Below are positions 24,657 through 33,457 of a stretch of DNA of 64,000 bases, piece by piece (the stretch's first letter is position 1; each line of letters starts with the position of its first letter). Origin of the DNA: Cohnella sp. OV330. GTDB taxonomy: Bacteria; Bacillota; Bacilli; Paenibacillales; Paenibacillaceae. The DNA is taken from positions 62,001 to 126,000 of the forward strand of contig NZ_FOKE01000008.1 in NCBI RefSeq assembly GCF_900112065.1, given 5' to 3'. The notes under the pieces are model-generated. The model made no database searches and had not been told where the DNA came from. It was given only the letters and a program-made list of their open reading frames with translations. The translations under genes were made by a program, and so were the position numbers.

Positions 24657-25571
24657 TTGCATTTGGAAAAAAGAACGCTGGGCCGCACGGGCTTGAAGGT
24701 AACGCCGATCGGATACGGATCCATGGAGCTGCGCGGCGACCGCGTATGGAGCGGTCGGCCGGTGGACGACGCCGAGGCGGGACGCGTGCTGAACGAGGTG
24801 CTCGATCAAGGCATTAACTTTATCGACACGGCTTATTCTTACGGCATCGCGGAAGCATTGATCGGCAAGCATCTCGCCCATCGCCGGGACGAATATTTGC
24901 TCGCGACCAAATGCGGCCGCGAAGTCATCGACCGCGGCGATCATGTCGACACGCCCCATTGCTGGGATCGGCGTTTTCTGGCGGAGAGCTTCGACGAGAG
25001 CCTGCGGCGGATGAAAACGGACTACGTGGATCTGCTGCAGCTGCACGGGCCGATGCCGGAGGATGCGGAGCGCGAATCGCTCGTCGCGTTTCTGAACGGC
25101 CTTAAGGAGGCGGGAAAGGTGCGCTGGATCGGCATCTCCAGCTTTTTGCCGGCCGTGCCGCATTTTATCCGCGCCGGCGAGTTCGATACGATCCAAATGC
25201 CATATTCGGGTCTGGAACGCGCGCACGAGTCGCTGATCTCCGAAGCGGCCGCCCAAGGCGCGGGCGTCATCGTCCGCGGCGGCGTCGGCAGAGGCGAGCC
25301 CGGCGCGGGACTTGGCCAGCAGGACCAGTGGGAATTTTGGGATCGCGCCCGCGTGGACGAGCTGCTGGAGGAGGGAGAGAGCCGAACGGGCTTCATGCTG
25401 CGCTTCACGCTTAGCCATCCGGACATTTCGACGATTATTATCGGGACGAAAAACCCGGCGCATCTTCGCGACAATGTCGCGCAAGCCGCGCGCGGCAAGC
25501 TGCCGGAGGACGTTTACGAGGAGGCGAAGCGCAGATTGTCGGCGGCCGGCTCCGTCGTCGCGGAAGCCTAG
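24657..25571 (+). CDS. Aldo/keto reductase
   Basis: 304 aa. A TTG at 24657 is preferred because GGGAGGGG (24643-24650) is 6 bases upstream; the ATG at 24651 touches that site. The AKR catalytic tetrad is present: Asp and Tyr in NFIDTAYSYG, Lys in LLATKCGRE and His in LLQLHGP. The C-terminus holds the NADP-binding IIIGTKNPAHLRDNV. Cytoplasmic NAD(P)H-dependent carbonyl reductase; substrate unknown. Confidence 0.9.
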   Translation: MHLEKRTLGRTGLKVTPIGYGSMELRGDRVWSGRPVDDAEAGRVLNEVLDQGINFIDTAYSYGIAEALIGKHLAHRRDEYLLATKCGREVIDRGDHVDTPHCWDRRFLAESFDESLRRMKTDYVDLLQLHGPMPEDAERESLVAFLNGLKEAGKVRWIGISSFLPAVPHFIRAGEFDTIQMPYSGLERAHESLISEAAAQGAGVIVRGGVGRGEPGAGLGQQDQWEFWDRARVDELLEEGESRTGFMLRFTLSHPDISTIIIGTKNPAHLRDNVAQAARGKLPEDVYEEAKRRLSAAGSVVAEA

Positions 25572-25666
25572 TCGGCAAGCGATCTTCGCGCGCAGGATTA
25601 TACAGCTCTCCTAGGGGGTAAGAAAGGAGCATAGCTATCCATTCTGCCACCTGGGAGTGATAAAAT

Positions 25667-26386
25667 ATGAATCAAACGAATCGCGTGCTGATCGTCGTGA
25701 CGAACGGCAAACAGCTGGACGGCGGGCCGCTCGCCGGCGTATGGTGGTCGGAAGTCGCGGAGCCGATCGAGGAATTCGCCGCGCGGGGCTATGAGGTGAC
25801 GATCGCGAGTCCCAAAGGAGGCGAAGCCCTGGTCGATCCGGCAAGCATGAAGGACGCCGGCGATAAGGCGGAGCATTCATATAGAAAATGGCTGTCGGAC
25901 ACGATGCCGCTGCGCAAAGCGAAAACGCAGGATTACGAAGCGATTTTTCTCGCGGGCGGCCACGGGGCCATGTTCGATTTCCCGCATGACGTCCATTTGC
26001 AGAACCTGCTGACGGACTTCGTCACGGCGGGCAAGCCGATCGGCGCCGTCTGCCACGGCGTCGCCGGCCTGGTAGGAGCGAAGCTCGACACCAGCAACCC
26101 GCTCGTAGAGAACAAGACCGTCACCGGGTTTACGAATGCGGAGGAAGCGCAGACCTCGCTCCAGGGCAAGCTTCCTTTCCTGCTCGAGACGAAGCTGAGG
26201 CAGCTGGAGGCGAAGTTCGTGGCGGGGCCCGACTATGCCGAGCACGTCGAAGTCGACGGCGGTCTCGTGACGGGACAAAATCCGGCGTCCTCCCGGGTGG
26301 CTGCGCGTGCGGTGGCCGATCTGATCGTCGCCGACAAACCGCTTGAGCATCGCCAAGGCCGCGTGCCGGGAGGTGTGGCGCGATGA
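25667..26386 (+). CDS. DJ-1/PfpI family protein (Hsp31-like amidotransferase fold)
   Basis: 239 aa. The nucleophile elbow IGAVCHGVAGL holds the reactive Cys; LAGGHGAMFDFP and VWWSEVAEPIEEF are also typical. Relatives act as glutathione-independent glyoxalases, deglycases or chaperones. GGGAGTGATAAA precedes the ATG. The stop overlaps the next gene by 4 bases (ATGA), so the two form an operon. Confidence 0.88.
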   Translation: MNQTNRVLIVVTNGKQLDGGPLAGVWWSEVAEPIEEFAARGYEVTIASPKGGEALVDPASMKDAGDKAEHSYRKWLSDTMPLRKAKTQDYEAIFLAGGHGAMFDFPHDVHLQNLLTDFVTAGKPIGAVCHGVAGLVGAKLDTSNPLVENKTVTGFTNAEEAQTSLQGKLPFLLETKLRQLEAKFVAGPDYAEHVEVDGGLVTGQNPASSRVAARAVADLIVADKPLEHRQGRVPGGVAR

Positions 26387-26937
26387 ACGGACTGAACGAA
26401 AAGCAGCTCGCCAAGCTGAAGGAGCTGCTGCTGGCGGAAAAGCACGAGATCGATCGCCATTTCCTCCTGGAAGCGGACGACGGCGCGACGACGATCACCG
26501 ACGATACGGGCGAGCTGTCTTCTTACGACAATCACCCGGCGGATCTGGGTACGGAGACGTTCGAGCGGGAGCGCGACGCCGCGATCGACCAGCGATATTT
26601 CGAACGCAGGGACGACGTCGAACGCGCGCTCTCCAAAATGGAGGACGGCACGTACGGTCTGTGCGAGATCAGCGGAGAGCCGATCGGCTTTGATCGCCTG
26701 GAGGCGATGCCTGCCGCCCGATACAGCATCGCGCATGTCCCGAGCGAGGAGACGGCGACGGGCGAATATCGGCCGGTGGAAGAAGACGTCATGACGCAGC
26801 CGCCTTCGGGCGCCGGCGAGCATCGCCAGCGGCAGGCCGGACGCTTCGACGATGCCGATGCCTGGAAGACGCTGGAGGAGTACGGCAACGCCTCGGATAC
26901 GCAGGCGACCGGCCTCGAGAACAATCATAAACGTTGA
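26383..26937 (+). CDS. yteA: YteA-family TraR/DksA-like sporulation-associated protein with degenerate zinc finger
   Basis: 184 aa. N-terminal coiled-coil helices (MNGLNEKQLAKLKELLLAEK), the YteA hallmark TGELSSYDNHPADLGTETFERERD, then a DksA-type C-terminal region YGLCEISGEPIGFDRLEAMP. Only one of the four zinc cysteines of canonical DksA remains, as is usual in YteA-type proteins. DksA relatives bind in the secondary channel of RNA polymerase; the role of YteA is not established. Overlaps the DJ-1 gene by 4 bases. Confidence 0.85.
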   Translation: MNGLNEKQLAKLKELLLAEKHEIDRHFLLEADDGATTITDDTGELSSYDNHPADLGTETFERERDAAIDQRYFERRDDVERALSKMEDGTYGLCEISGEPIGFDRLEAMPAARYSIAHVPSEETATGEYRPVEEDVMTQPPSGAGEHRQRQAGRFDDADAWKTLEEYGNASDTQATGLENNHKR

Positions 26938-26961
26938 TCGGCTCGCGCGGAGAACGCGCGA

Positions 26962-27002
26962 ACACGGCGGATGAGAGCTTTCTCATCGCGCCGTGTTTTT
27001 TA
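26962..27002 (+). terminator. Rho-independent terminator after yteA
   Basis: ACACGGCG...CGCCGTGT with an inner ATGAGA/TCTCAT stem, followed by TTTTTT. Confidence 0.88.
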
Positions 27003-27092
27003 TTTTAGCAACAATTGGCGGGCTTTGTCGTCTATACACCATAGAGTCGATAGCTCCTATCGATCACAACTTGGTGCTTGGAGGCTGTACGA

Positions 27093-28727
27093 TTGAAACG
27101 GATTGTTAAAATGGCGATGCCGCTGTTGTTCGCGCTGCTGCTGAGCTTGCCGACGGTGCATGCGAGCGCCGCCAAGCTCGCCGACATCACCGTCTATCTG
27201 GACGGCGTGAAACTGCCTGCCGACGTTCCGCCCTATATAGACCCCAAAGCGGGGGCCACGATGGTGCCGATCCGCACCGTAAGCGAAGGCTTGGGCGCAT
27301 CGATCCTATGGACGCAAAAGACGCAGACGGCCACGATCGCGAAGGACGGGGACACGATCGTCCTGACGAGCGGCAAGACGACGGCGGCCGTGAACGGCAG
27401 CGCGGTTCCGCTCGATGCGTCGGTACAGAACAAGGCCGGCCGTATTATGGTACCGCTTCGCTTCATCGGCGAAAATCTCGGTCTAGACGTCGTCTGGGAT
27501 CCGGCGGTCAGATCGGTCATCATGCGCTCGAGGAGCGGCGGCGAAAACGAAGGCGAAAACGGAGGCGGCGAACAGGGGGGCAACCAGGGCGGCAACGAGG
27601 GCGGCGGCGGATCGACGAACGAAGGCCTGCGCGGCGCCTGGATTTCGACCGTCTACAACCTGGACTGGCCGTCGACCGCGGCGTCCGGCAACGAAAACAA
27701 GCAAAAGCAAGAATTTTCGGCCATGCTGGACCAATTTCAGCGGATGGGCTTGAACGCGGTATTCCTGCAGGTGCGTCCCGCTTCGGACGCCTTGTACCGA
27801 TCGTCGCTCGTGCCTTGGTCCAAAGTGCTGACAGGCACGCAGGGGCGCGATCCCGGCTATGATCCGCTGGCGTATCTCGTCGAGGAGACGCACCGGCGGG
27901 GCATGCAGTTCCATGCCTGGTTCAATCCGTTCCGGGCGAATACGGACACGAAGACAGCCGCCCTCGCCGGCAACCACGTGGCGGTGCAGCATCCCGAATG
28001 GATCGTGACGACGGGCACGACCTCCTACATCAATCCGGGCATACCCGAAGCCAGGCAGCACATCATCGATACGATCATGGAAGTCGTGAACGGATACGAT
28101 ATCGACGGCGTCCACCTCGACGATTATTTTTATCCGTCGAGCGGCGTCTTCAGCGACGACGCGACGTTCGCCTTGCACAATCCTTCGGGCATCTTGCTCA
28201 AGACGGATTGGCGGCGGGACAATATCAATGCGTTCGTGCGCGATCTCGGCGTCTCGATCCATGCGGCCAAGCCGAGCGTATCGTTCGGGATCAGTCCCTT
28301 CGGCGTCTGGAGGAACGCCGCGGCCGATCCGACCGGCTCCGACACGAAGGCGGGGGTCACGGCCTATGACAGCATGTACGCCGACGTGCGTACGTGGATC
28401 AGGCAGGGCTGGATCGATTATGTCGCTCCGCAGATTTACTGGAGCATGTCCAACGCCGCCGCGCGATACGACAAGCTCGTCGATTGGTGGTCAAGCGAGG
28501 TCGCGGGCACGAGCGTGAAGCTGTATATCGGCCATGCCACCTATAAGCTTGGCACGACGGAGGCCGGTTGGCAGTCGGCAGGCGAGATCGTTAATCAGCT
28601 TAAATATAATGCCGCGCATCCGATGGTGCAGGGAGATGTTTACTTCAGCGCATCGTCGCTGCTCAAAAATACGCTCGGCATCGTACAGGCGCTCCAAAAT
28701 TATTACGTTCCGAACACGAACTCTTAA
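27093..28727 (+). CDS. Secreted GHL10-type glycosyl hydrolase-like protein with copper-amine-oxidase N-terminal domain
   Basis: 544 aa from TTG 27093 (GGAGG 8 bases upstream). Signal peptide MKRIVKMAMPLLFALLLSLP ending around HASA; residues about 30-145 form a copper amine oxidase N-like domain common in Paenibacillaceae exoproteins (VPIRTVSEGLGASILWT, MVPLRFIGENLGLDVVWD); then a Gly/Glu/Asn linker of about 30 residues; then the GHL10 (former DUF187, YngK-like) barrel with LRGAWISTVYNLDWPS, FHAWFNPFRAN and DGVHLDDYFYP. Probably an exported enzyme on cell-wall or extracellular glycans; exact substrate unknown. Confidence 0.9.
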   Translation: MKRIVKMAMPLLFALLLSLPTVHASAAKLADITVYLDGVKLPADVPPYIDPKAGATMVPIRTVSEGLGASILWTQKTQTATIAKDGDTIVLTSGKTTAAVNGSAVPLDASVQNKAGRIMVPLRFIGENLGLDVVWDPAVRSVIMRSRSGGENEGENGGGEQGGNQGGNEGGGGSTNEGLRGAWISTVYNLDWPSTAASGNENKQKQEFSAMLDQFQRMGLNAVFLQVRPASDALYRSSLVPWSKVLTGTQGRDPGYDPLAYLVEETHRRGMQFHAWFNPFRANTDTKTAALAGNHVAVQHPEWIVTTGTTSYINPGIPEARQHIIDTIMEVVNGYDIDGVHLDDYFYPSSGVFSDDATFALHNPSGILLKTDWRRDNINAFVRDLGVSIHAAKPSVSFGISPFGVWRNAAADPTGSDTKAGVTAYDSMYADVRTWIRQGWIDYVAPQIYWSMSNAAARYDKLVDWWSSEVAGTSVKLYIGHATYKLGTTEAGWQSAGEIVNQLKYNAAHPMVQGDVYFSASSLLKNTLGIVQALQNYYVPNTNS

Positions 28728-28735
28728 TCTTTTGC

Positions 28736-28771
28736 GAATCCCCCGACATTGACGTCCGGGGGATTTCTTTA
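28736..28771 (+). terminator. Rho-independent terminator
   Basis: AATCCCCCG pairs with CGGGGGATT around a short loop, followed by TCTTT. Confidence 0.8.
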
Positions 28772-28841
28772 TGGTTAAGGGTCAGATCTTAACGGGTAAT
28801 GAGGGACAATCGCCGGGTTCGGTTGAAAGGAGTGTTTGTCC

Positions 28842-29516
28842 ATGATTGAGATGATCGCCTTTAAGCTGATCATCGCGATTTTCGGTCTTTGGATCATGAC
28901 GCGCTTGCTCGGGAAGAAAGAGATCTCGCAGCTGACCGCTTTCGATTTTGTGTCTTCTCTCATGTTAAGCGAGCTGGTCGGGAATACGATCTACGACAAG
29001 GACGTCAAGCTATACCATTTGCTGTTCGCGCTTGCGCTCTGGACCTGTCTATCCATCGGCCTCGAGAAGCTCAGCATCCTATTTCCGCGCCTGGGCCGTC
29101 TTGCGAGCGGCAAACCTGAACTGATCATACATAACCGTAAGATCATTTATGCCGCGATGAGGCGCAACAATCTGGATTTCGAGCAGCTCCATGCGATGCT
29201 CAGGCAGAGCGGCGTATTCGCGATCAGTCAGGTGGAATACGCGGTGCTGGAGACGAACGGCAGCCTGAGCGTCATGCTGAAGTCCGATGTCGAGGAGGGA
29301 GAGCGCGAAGACCTTCAGCCGCCGACCTCGGAGGTCGTGCTTCCGGTAGCGCTCGTCGTTAACGGACGGGTCGACGCCGCAGGCTTGCGGGATCTCGGCA
29401 AAGACGGCGGATGGCTGGTCCGCGAGCTGCTGAAGCATAACGTTGAGGACGTCAAAAAGGTGCTTTACGCCGAATGGAGCGAGGGGGAGGAGCTGTACGT
29501 GCAGCTCAAATCCTGA
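28842..29516 (+). CDS. DUF421 family membrane protein (YetF/YcaP-like)
   Basis: 224 aa from ATG 28842 (AAAGGAGTG 9 bases upstream; a TTG at 28836 is less well spaced). Three N-terminal transmembrane segments with the family signature MTRLLGKKEISQLTAFDFV and SLMLSELVGNTIYD, then a soluble beta-rich tail that begins KPELIIHNRKI. DUF421 proteins such as YetF are found in the spore inner membrane or cell membrane; biochemical role unresolved. Confidence 0.88.
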   Translation: MIEMIAFKLIIAIFGLWIMTRLLGKKEISQLTAFDFVSSLMLSELVGNTIYDKDVKLYHLLFALALWTCLSIGLEKLSILFPRLGRLASGKPELIIHNRKIIYAAMRRNNLDFEQLHAMLRQSGVFAISQVEYAVLETNGSLSVMLKSDVEEGEREDLQPPTSEVVLPVALVVNGRVDAAGLRDLGKDGGWLVRELLKHNVEDVKKVLYAEWSEGEELYVQLKS

Positions 29517-29599
29517 CAAAAGAAGGCAAGCCGACTTGCTTGGCCCGCTTCAAGTGCGTTATAATTTTGTAGCCAATTCTATTAATGAGGAGTATGAAG

Positions 29600-30532
29600 A
29601 TGGGAAAAGTATTGATCTTCGGACACAAAAACCCGGATACGGATACGATCTGCTCCGCGATCGCTTACGCGGCGCTGAAGAACAAGCTCGGCGTAGACGC
29701 TGAAGCCGTTCGCCTGGGCAACGTCAGCGCCGAGACGCAGTTCGCGCTCGATACGTTCGGCGCGGCCGCGCCGCGTCTCGTCGAAGCCGTCGCTTCAGAG
29801 GCGAAGCAAGTCATCCTCGTCGACCACAACGAACGTCAACAAAGCGCCGCCGATATCGACCAAGTGCAAGTGATCGAAGTCATCGACCACCACCGGATCG
29901 CCAACTTCGAGACGAGCGCGCCGCTGTATTACCGTGCCGAGCCGGTCGGCTGCACGGCTACGATCCTTAAGAAGCTTTACAAGGAAAACGGCGTCGAGAT
30001 CGAAAAGAACGTCGCGGGCCTGATGCTTTCCGCCATCATCTCCGACTCCTTGCTCTTCAAGTCGCCGACCTGCACGCAGGAAGACATCGAAGCCGCTCGC
30101 GAGCTGGCCGAGATCGCAGGCGTAAACGCCGATACGTACGGCCTTGACATGCTGAAGGCGGGCGCGAACCTGATCGACAAGTCGATCGACGAGCTCGTCG
30201 CTCTCGATGCGAAGGAGTTTTCGATGGGCTCCGCCAAGGTCGAGATCGCGCAAGTGAACGCGGTCGACGTGAACGACGTGCTCTCCCGCCAAGGCGAGCT
30301 CGAGGACAAGCTGAACGGCATTATCGCGGCCAAGGGCCTCGACCTCTTCCTGTTCGTCGTGACGGACATCCTGAACAACGACTCGGTCGGCGTCGCCCTC
30401 GGCAAGTCCGCAGCGGTCGTCGAACAGGCATACGGCGTCAAGCTCGACGGCAACAAGGCGGTCCTGAAAGGCGTCGTCTCCCGTAAATCGCAAATCGTGC
30501 CGGTATTGACGGACACGTTCAACAAGCAATAA
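29600..30532 (+). CDS. ppaC: Manganese-dependent inorganic pyrophosphatase
   Basis: 310 aa DHH-family enzyme from ATG 29600 (GAGGAG 10 bases upstream; an ATG at 29585 overlaps that site). Metal ligands are in FGHKNPDTDTICSA, VDHNE and the DHH motif VIDHHRIANF; the C-terminal DHHA2 domain ends with the substrate-binding SRKSQIVP. Hydrolyses PPi to phosphate in the cytoplasm. Confidence 0.96.
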   Translation: MGKVLIFGHKNPDTDTICSAIAYAALKNKLGVDAEAVRLGNVSAETQFALDTFGAAAPRLVEAVASEAKQVILVDHNERQQSAADIDQVQVIEVIDHHRIANFETSAPLYYRAEPVGCTATILKKLYKENGVEIEKNVAGLMLSAIISDSLLFKSPTCTQEDIEAARELAEIAGVNADTYGLDMLKAGANLIDKSIDELVALDAKEFSMGSAKVEIAQVNAVDVNDVLSRQGELEDKLNGIIAAKGLDLFLFVVTDILNNDSVGVALGKSAAVVEQAYGVKLDGNKAVLKGVVSRKSQIVPVLTDTFNKQ

Positions 30533-30570
30533 TCGGACCGGTCGCGATTTTTCGATCGCGGACCAGCAGA

Positions 30571-30599
30571 AGAAGCCGCCTCGCGAGGCGGCTTCTTTG
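30571..30599 (+). terminator. Rho-independent terminator of ppaC
   Basis: GAAGCCGCCTCG/CGAGGCGGCTTC perfect hairpin followed by TTT. It also lies at the end of the convergent flavoprotein gene. Confidence 0.85.
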
Positions 30600-30643
30600 C
30601 GTCATGTATTCGAAAAAGCGGTCATGCAGCAAGGCAGGGACGG

Positions 30644-31657
30644 TCAAGCGCGGTCTAGCGTCAGGCCGAACGCTTCGGCGACGAGGCGGTACGAGCGCAG
30701 CCGCGCCTCGAAGTTATGCGTCACGGTGACGATCATGAGCTCGTCGATGCCGAGGCGCTCGGACATCTCTTCGAGCTGCCGCTTGACGGACGCCGGCGTA
30801 CCGACGATTCGGCGGTGTGCGCCCGAGGCGATCCGCATCCGATCGTACTCCGTATACGGATAAGCCTCCGCAGTCTCGACGCTCGGGAAGCGGTCGAGCA
30901 GACGCCCGTTCTCGAGCGACAGGAAAAACAGCTCGGTGCTTGCGGCCAGGCGGCGCGCTTCCTCTTCGGTATCCGCGCATATGACGTAAACGGCCGCGAG
31001 CAGCTTCGGAACGTCGTTTAACGCGGACGGCTTGAAGCGATCTTTATAATGCTGAACCGATACTTCGCTGTCCGGAACGCCGAAAAACTGGGCATAGCCG
31101 TAGGCGGCTCCGATCTCCGCGGCGATCGCGGCGCTGCCGAAGCTCGAGCCGAGCAGCCAAAGCTCGGGCGTCGTCGGGATGGAGGGCGAGGCCGTCAGGC
31201 CCTTGAACCTGTGCTTTTCGGGCAGCGCGTCGTTCAAGTAGCCGATCAGGTCGGCCACTTGCTGCGGATAATTGTCGATATGAGAAATCTTGCCTTCCTG
31301 CAGCGCGCGCGTAGAGATCGGCATCCCGCCCGGCGCGCGCCCGAGTCCGACGTCGATGCGGCCCGGATGGAGCGCCTCGAGTACCCTGAAATTTTCGGCG
31401 ACCTTGTACGCGCTGTAGTGGGACAGCATGACGCCGCCAGAGCCGACCTTGATGCGCTGCGTGTTCGCGGCCAGGTGGGCGATCAATACTTCGGGGCTGG
31501 AGGACGCGAGGGCGTGGGAGGCATGATGCTCCGCCACCCAATAACGGTAATAGCCGAGCCGATCCGCTTCCTTAGCCAGCTCGGTCGTCTCTCGAAGCGC
31601 GTCGGAAGCCGTGCGTCCTTCTGCGATCTGCGACTGATCCAATATGCTTAATTTCAT
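30644..31657 (-). CDS. LLM-class flavin-dependent oxidoreductase
   Basis: 337 aa luciferase-like monooxygenase of the MsnO8/YceB type: MKLSILDQSQIAEGRTASDA, YRYWVAEHHASHALASSSPE, IKVGSGGVMLSHYSAYKVAE and HPGRIDVGLGRAPGG are family-typical. It would use FMNH2 or F420-like flavin cofactor on an unknown substrate. The start ATG 31657 follows CGAGGTGAAGG. Confidence 0.92.
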   Translation of the reverse strand: MKLSILDQSQIAEGRTASDALRETTELAKEADRLGYYRYWVAEHHASHALASSSPEVLIAHLAANTQRIKVGSGGVMLSHYSAYKVAENFRVLEALHPGRIDVGLGRAPGGMPISTRALQEGKISHIDNYPQQVADLIGYLNDALPEKHRFKGLTASPSIPTTPELWLLGSSFGSAAIAAEIGAAYGYAQFFGVPDSEVSVQHYKDRFKPSALNDVPKLLAAVYVICADTEEEARRLAASTELFFLSLENGRLLDRFPSVETAEAYPYTEYDRMRIASGAHRRIVGTPASVKRQLEEMSERLGIDELMIVTVTHNFEARLRSYRLVAEAFGLTLDRA

Positions 31658-31862
31658 GAAGCCTTCACCTCGGCGTTCGGATTTGTTCGTGCTAGAATGC
31701 GTCTTTTATCTGTGATTTATAATCGCACATTTAAAGTGAAAATGCCAGCGCCCATTATTCGCAAGGCGAAGAGGGAAATGCGCGCATCCGCGACGGTTGG
31801 ACTTTTCAAATCCGGTGGACTAATATTATGGAATAAAAATCGGACTCGCGGGAGGTGCCGGG

Positions 31863-32405
31863 ATGGAGCTGACGCTGCAGGACAAGCCAGACGATTCGAG
31901 TTGGCGACAGGCGCTTGCTCTTTATCGAGAGGCCTTTCCCGCCGAGGGACGAAAGCCCGACGCGATCTTGGAACGCATGTTCAAAAAGCGCATCAGCATG
32001 CTGGCAACCGGCATCGAAGAAGGCAAGATGAAGGCGATGGCCATTTGCGGCGTCTTGGCCAAGCCGAAACTGCTGCTGATCGATTATTTGGCTGTTCGCG
32101 CGATAGATCGAGGCCAGGGGACCGGTACGCGGTTCGTGTCTATGATCGCCGAGTGGGCAAAATCGCAAGCGCTGGATGGTCTATTGATCGAAGCGGAGGC
32201 CGACGACACGCAGGAAAATGAAACCCGAGTCCGATTTTGGGAGAAATGCGGGTTCCTGCGAACGGAATACGTCCACCAATATATTTGGGTTCCCGAGCCT
32301 TATCGCGCGCTGGTTCGTTACTTCGAACCGGAGCGCTTTGCGACGCCGGACGGCGAGGCGCTGTTTCGACATATCAGCGAGTTTCACGGGAGGTCATTCA
32401 GATGA
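31863..32405 (+). CDS. GNAT family N-acetyltransferase
   Basis: 180 aa; GGGAGGTG precedes ATG 31863. The acetyl-CoA loop appears as VRAIDRGQGTGTRFV after LLIDYLAV. Substrate unknown. The stop overlaps the M42 peptidase start by 4 bases, so the two are translationally coupled. Confidence 0.85.
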   Translation: MELTLQDKPDDSSWRQALALYREAFPAEGRKPDAILERMFKKRISMLATGIEEGKMKAMAICGVLAKPKLLLIDYLAVRAIDRGQGTGTRFVSMIAEWAKSQALDGLLIEAEADDTQENETRVRFWEKCGFLRTEYVHQYIWVPEPYRALVRYFEPERFATPDGEALFRHISEFHGRSFR

Positions 32406-33457
32406 AGGAATCCGTATATCGGTCGCTTGACCGTGATTATATTATTGCTTGGCTGGCGCGACTGCTCGGCTGTCCCAGCCCGAGCGGCTATTGCATGGAG
32501 ATCGCCGCGATGCTGCGGGACGAGTCCGCGAGACTTGGCTACGCCAGCGAGACGACGCCCAAAGGCAACGTGATCGTCACCGTGCCGGGCCGCGAGGCGG
32601 GGCAGGCCATCGGCTTGTCCGCCCACGTCGACACGCTCGGCGCGATGGTTCGATCGGTCAAGGCCGCCGGCGCGCTGCGGTTCACGCCGATCGGCGGCTA
32701 TGCGATGCAGACGGTCGAAGGCGAGTATTGCACGGTGCATACGCGCGACGGCCGCCGATACGAGGGGACGGTACTGTCGACGAAGCCGTCGGTTCACGTG
32801 TATTCGGACGCGCGGGAATGGAAGCGAGAGGAAGAAAACATGGAGATTCGGCTGGACGAGGACGTCCGTGCCAAGGACGACGCGCTAGCGCTCGGCATCG
32901 CGCCGGGCGACTTCGTGTCTTGGGATCCCCGGACCCGGATCTATCCGAACGGTTGGATCAAGTCGCGCCATCTGGACGACAAGGCGAGCGTCGCCGCGTT
33001 GTTCGGGCTTCTCGAATGGTTGAAGCGCACGGGACAAGCGCCGGTCAGGACGCTTAAGCTCGTGTTCTCGACGTACGAAGAGGTCGGTCACGGCGCCGCC
33101 TGGATTCCCGCCGACATCGAGGAGCTGATCGCCGTAGATATGGGCGCGCTCGGCGACGATCTGTCCGCGACGGAGCGGGACGTATCGATCTGCGCCAAGG
33201 ATTCCTCAGGGCCTTATGATTACGGGATGACCACGCGTCTAGTAGAACTCGCGAAGCGGGAGGGCATCCCGCACGCGGTCGACATTTACCCGCATTACGG
33301 CTCGGATGCCACCGCCGCGCTGCGCGGCGGCGGCAATATCCGCGCCGCGCTCATCGGTCCCGGCGTGCATGCCTCGCACGGCATGGAGCGCACGCACGCG
33401 GACGCTATACTGGGAACGGCGGCGTTGCTGATCGCTTATGTCACGGATGAAAGGTAA
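32402..33457 (+). CDS. M42 family metallopeptidase (glutamyl aminopeptidase-like)
   Basis: 351 aa from ATG 32402, where GGGAGGTC is correctly placed; in-frame ATG 32237 lies inside the GNAT gene. Zinc ligands and catalytic residues: LSAHVDTLG (His, Asp), SRHLDDKAS (bridging Asp), FSTYEEVGHG (Glu-Glu), AVDMGALG (Asp) and VHASHGMERTH (final His). Cytoplasmic tetrahedral aminopeptidase family. It overlaps the following LtaS-like gene by 20 bases. Confidence 0.92.
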   Translation: MKESVYRSLDRDYIIAWLARLLGCPSPSGYCMEIAAMLRDESARLGYASETTPKGNVIVTVPGREAGQAIGLSAHVDTLGAMVRSVKAAGALRFTPIGGYAMQTVEGEYCTVHTRDGRRYEGTVLSTKPSVHVYSDAREWKREEENMEIRLDEDVRAKDDALALGIAPGDFVSWDPRTRIYPNGWIKSRHLDDKASVAALFGLLEWLKRTGQAPVRTLKLVFSTYEEVGHGAAWIPADIEELIAVDMGALGDDLSATERDVSICAKDSSGPYDYGMTTRLVELAKREGIPHAVDIYPHYGSDATAALRGGGNIRAALIGPGVHASHGMERTHADAILGTAALLIAYVTDER

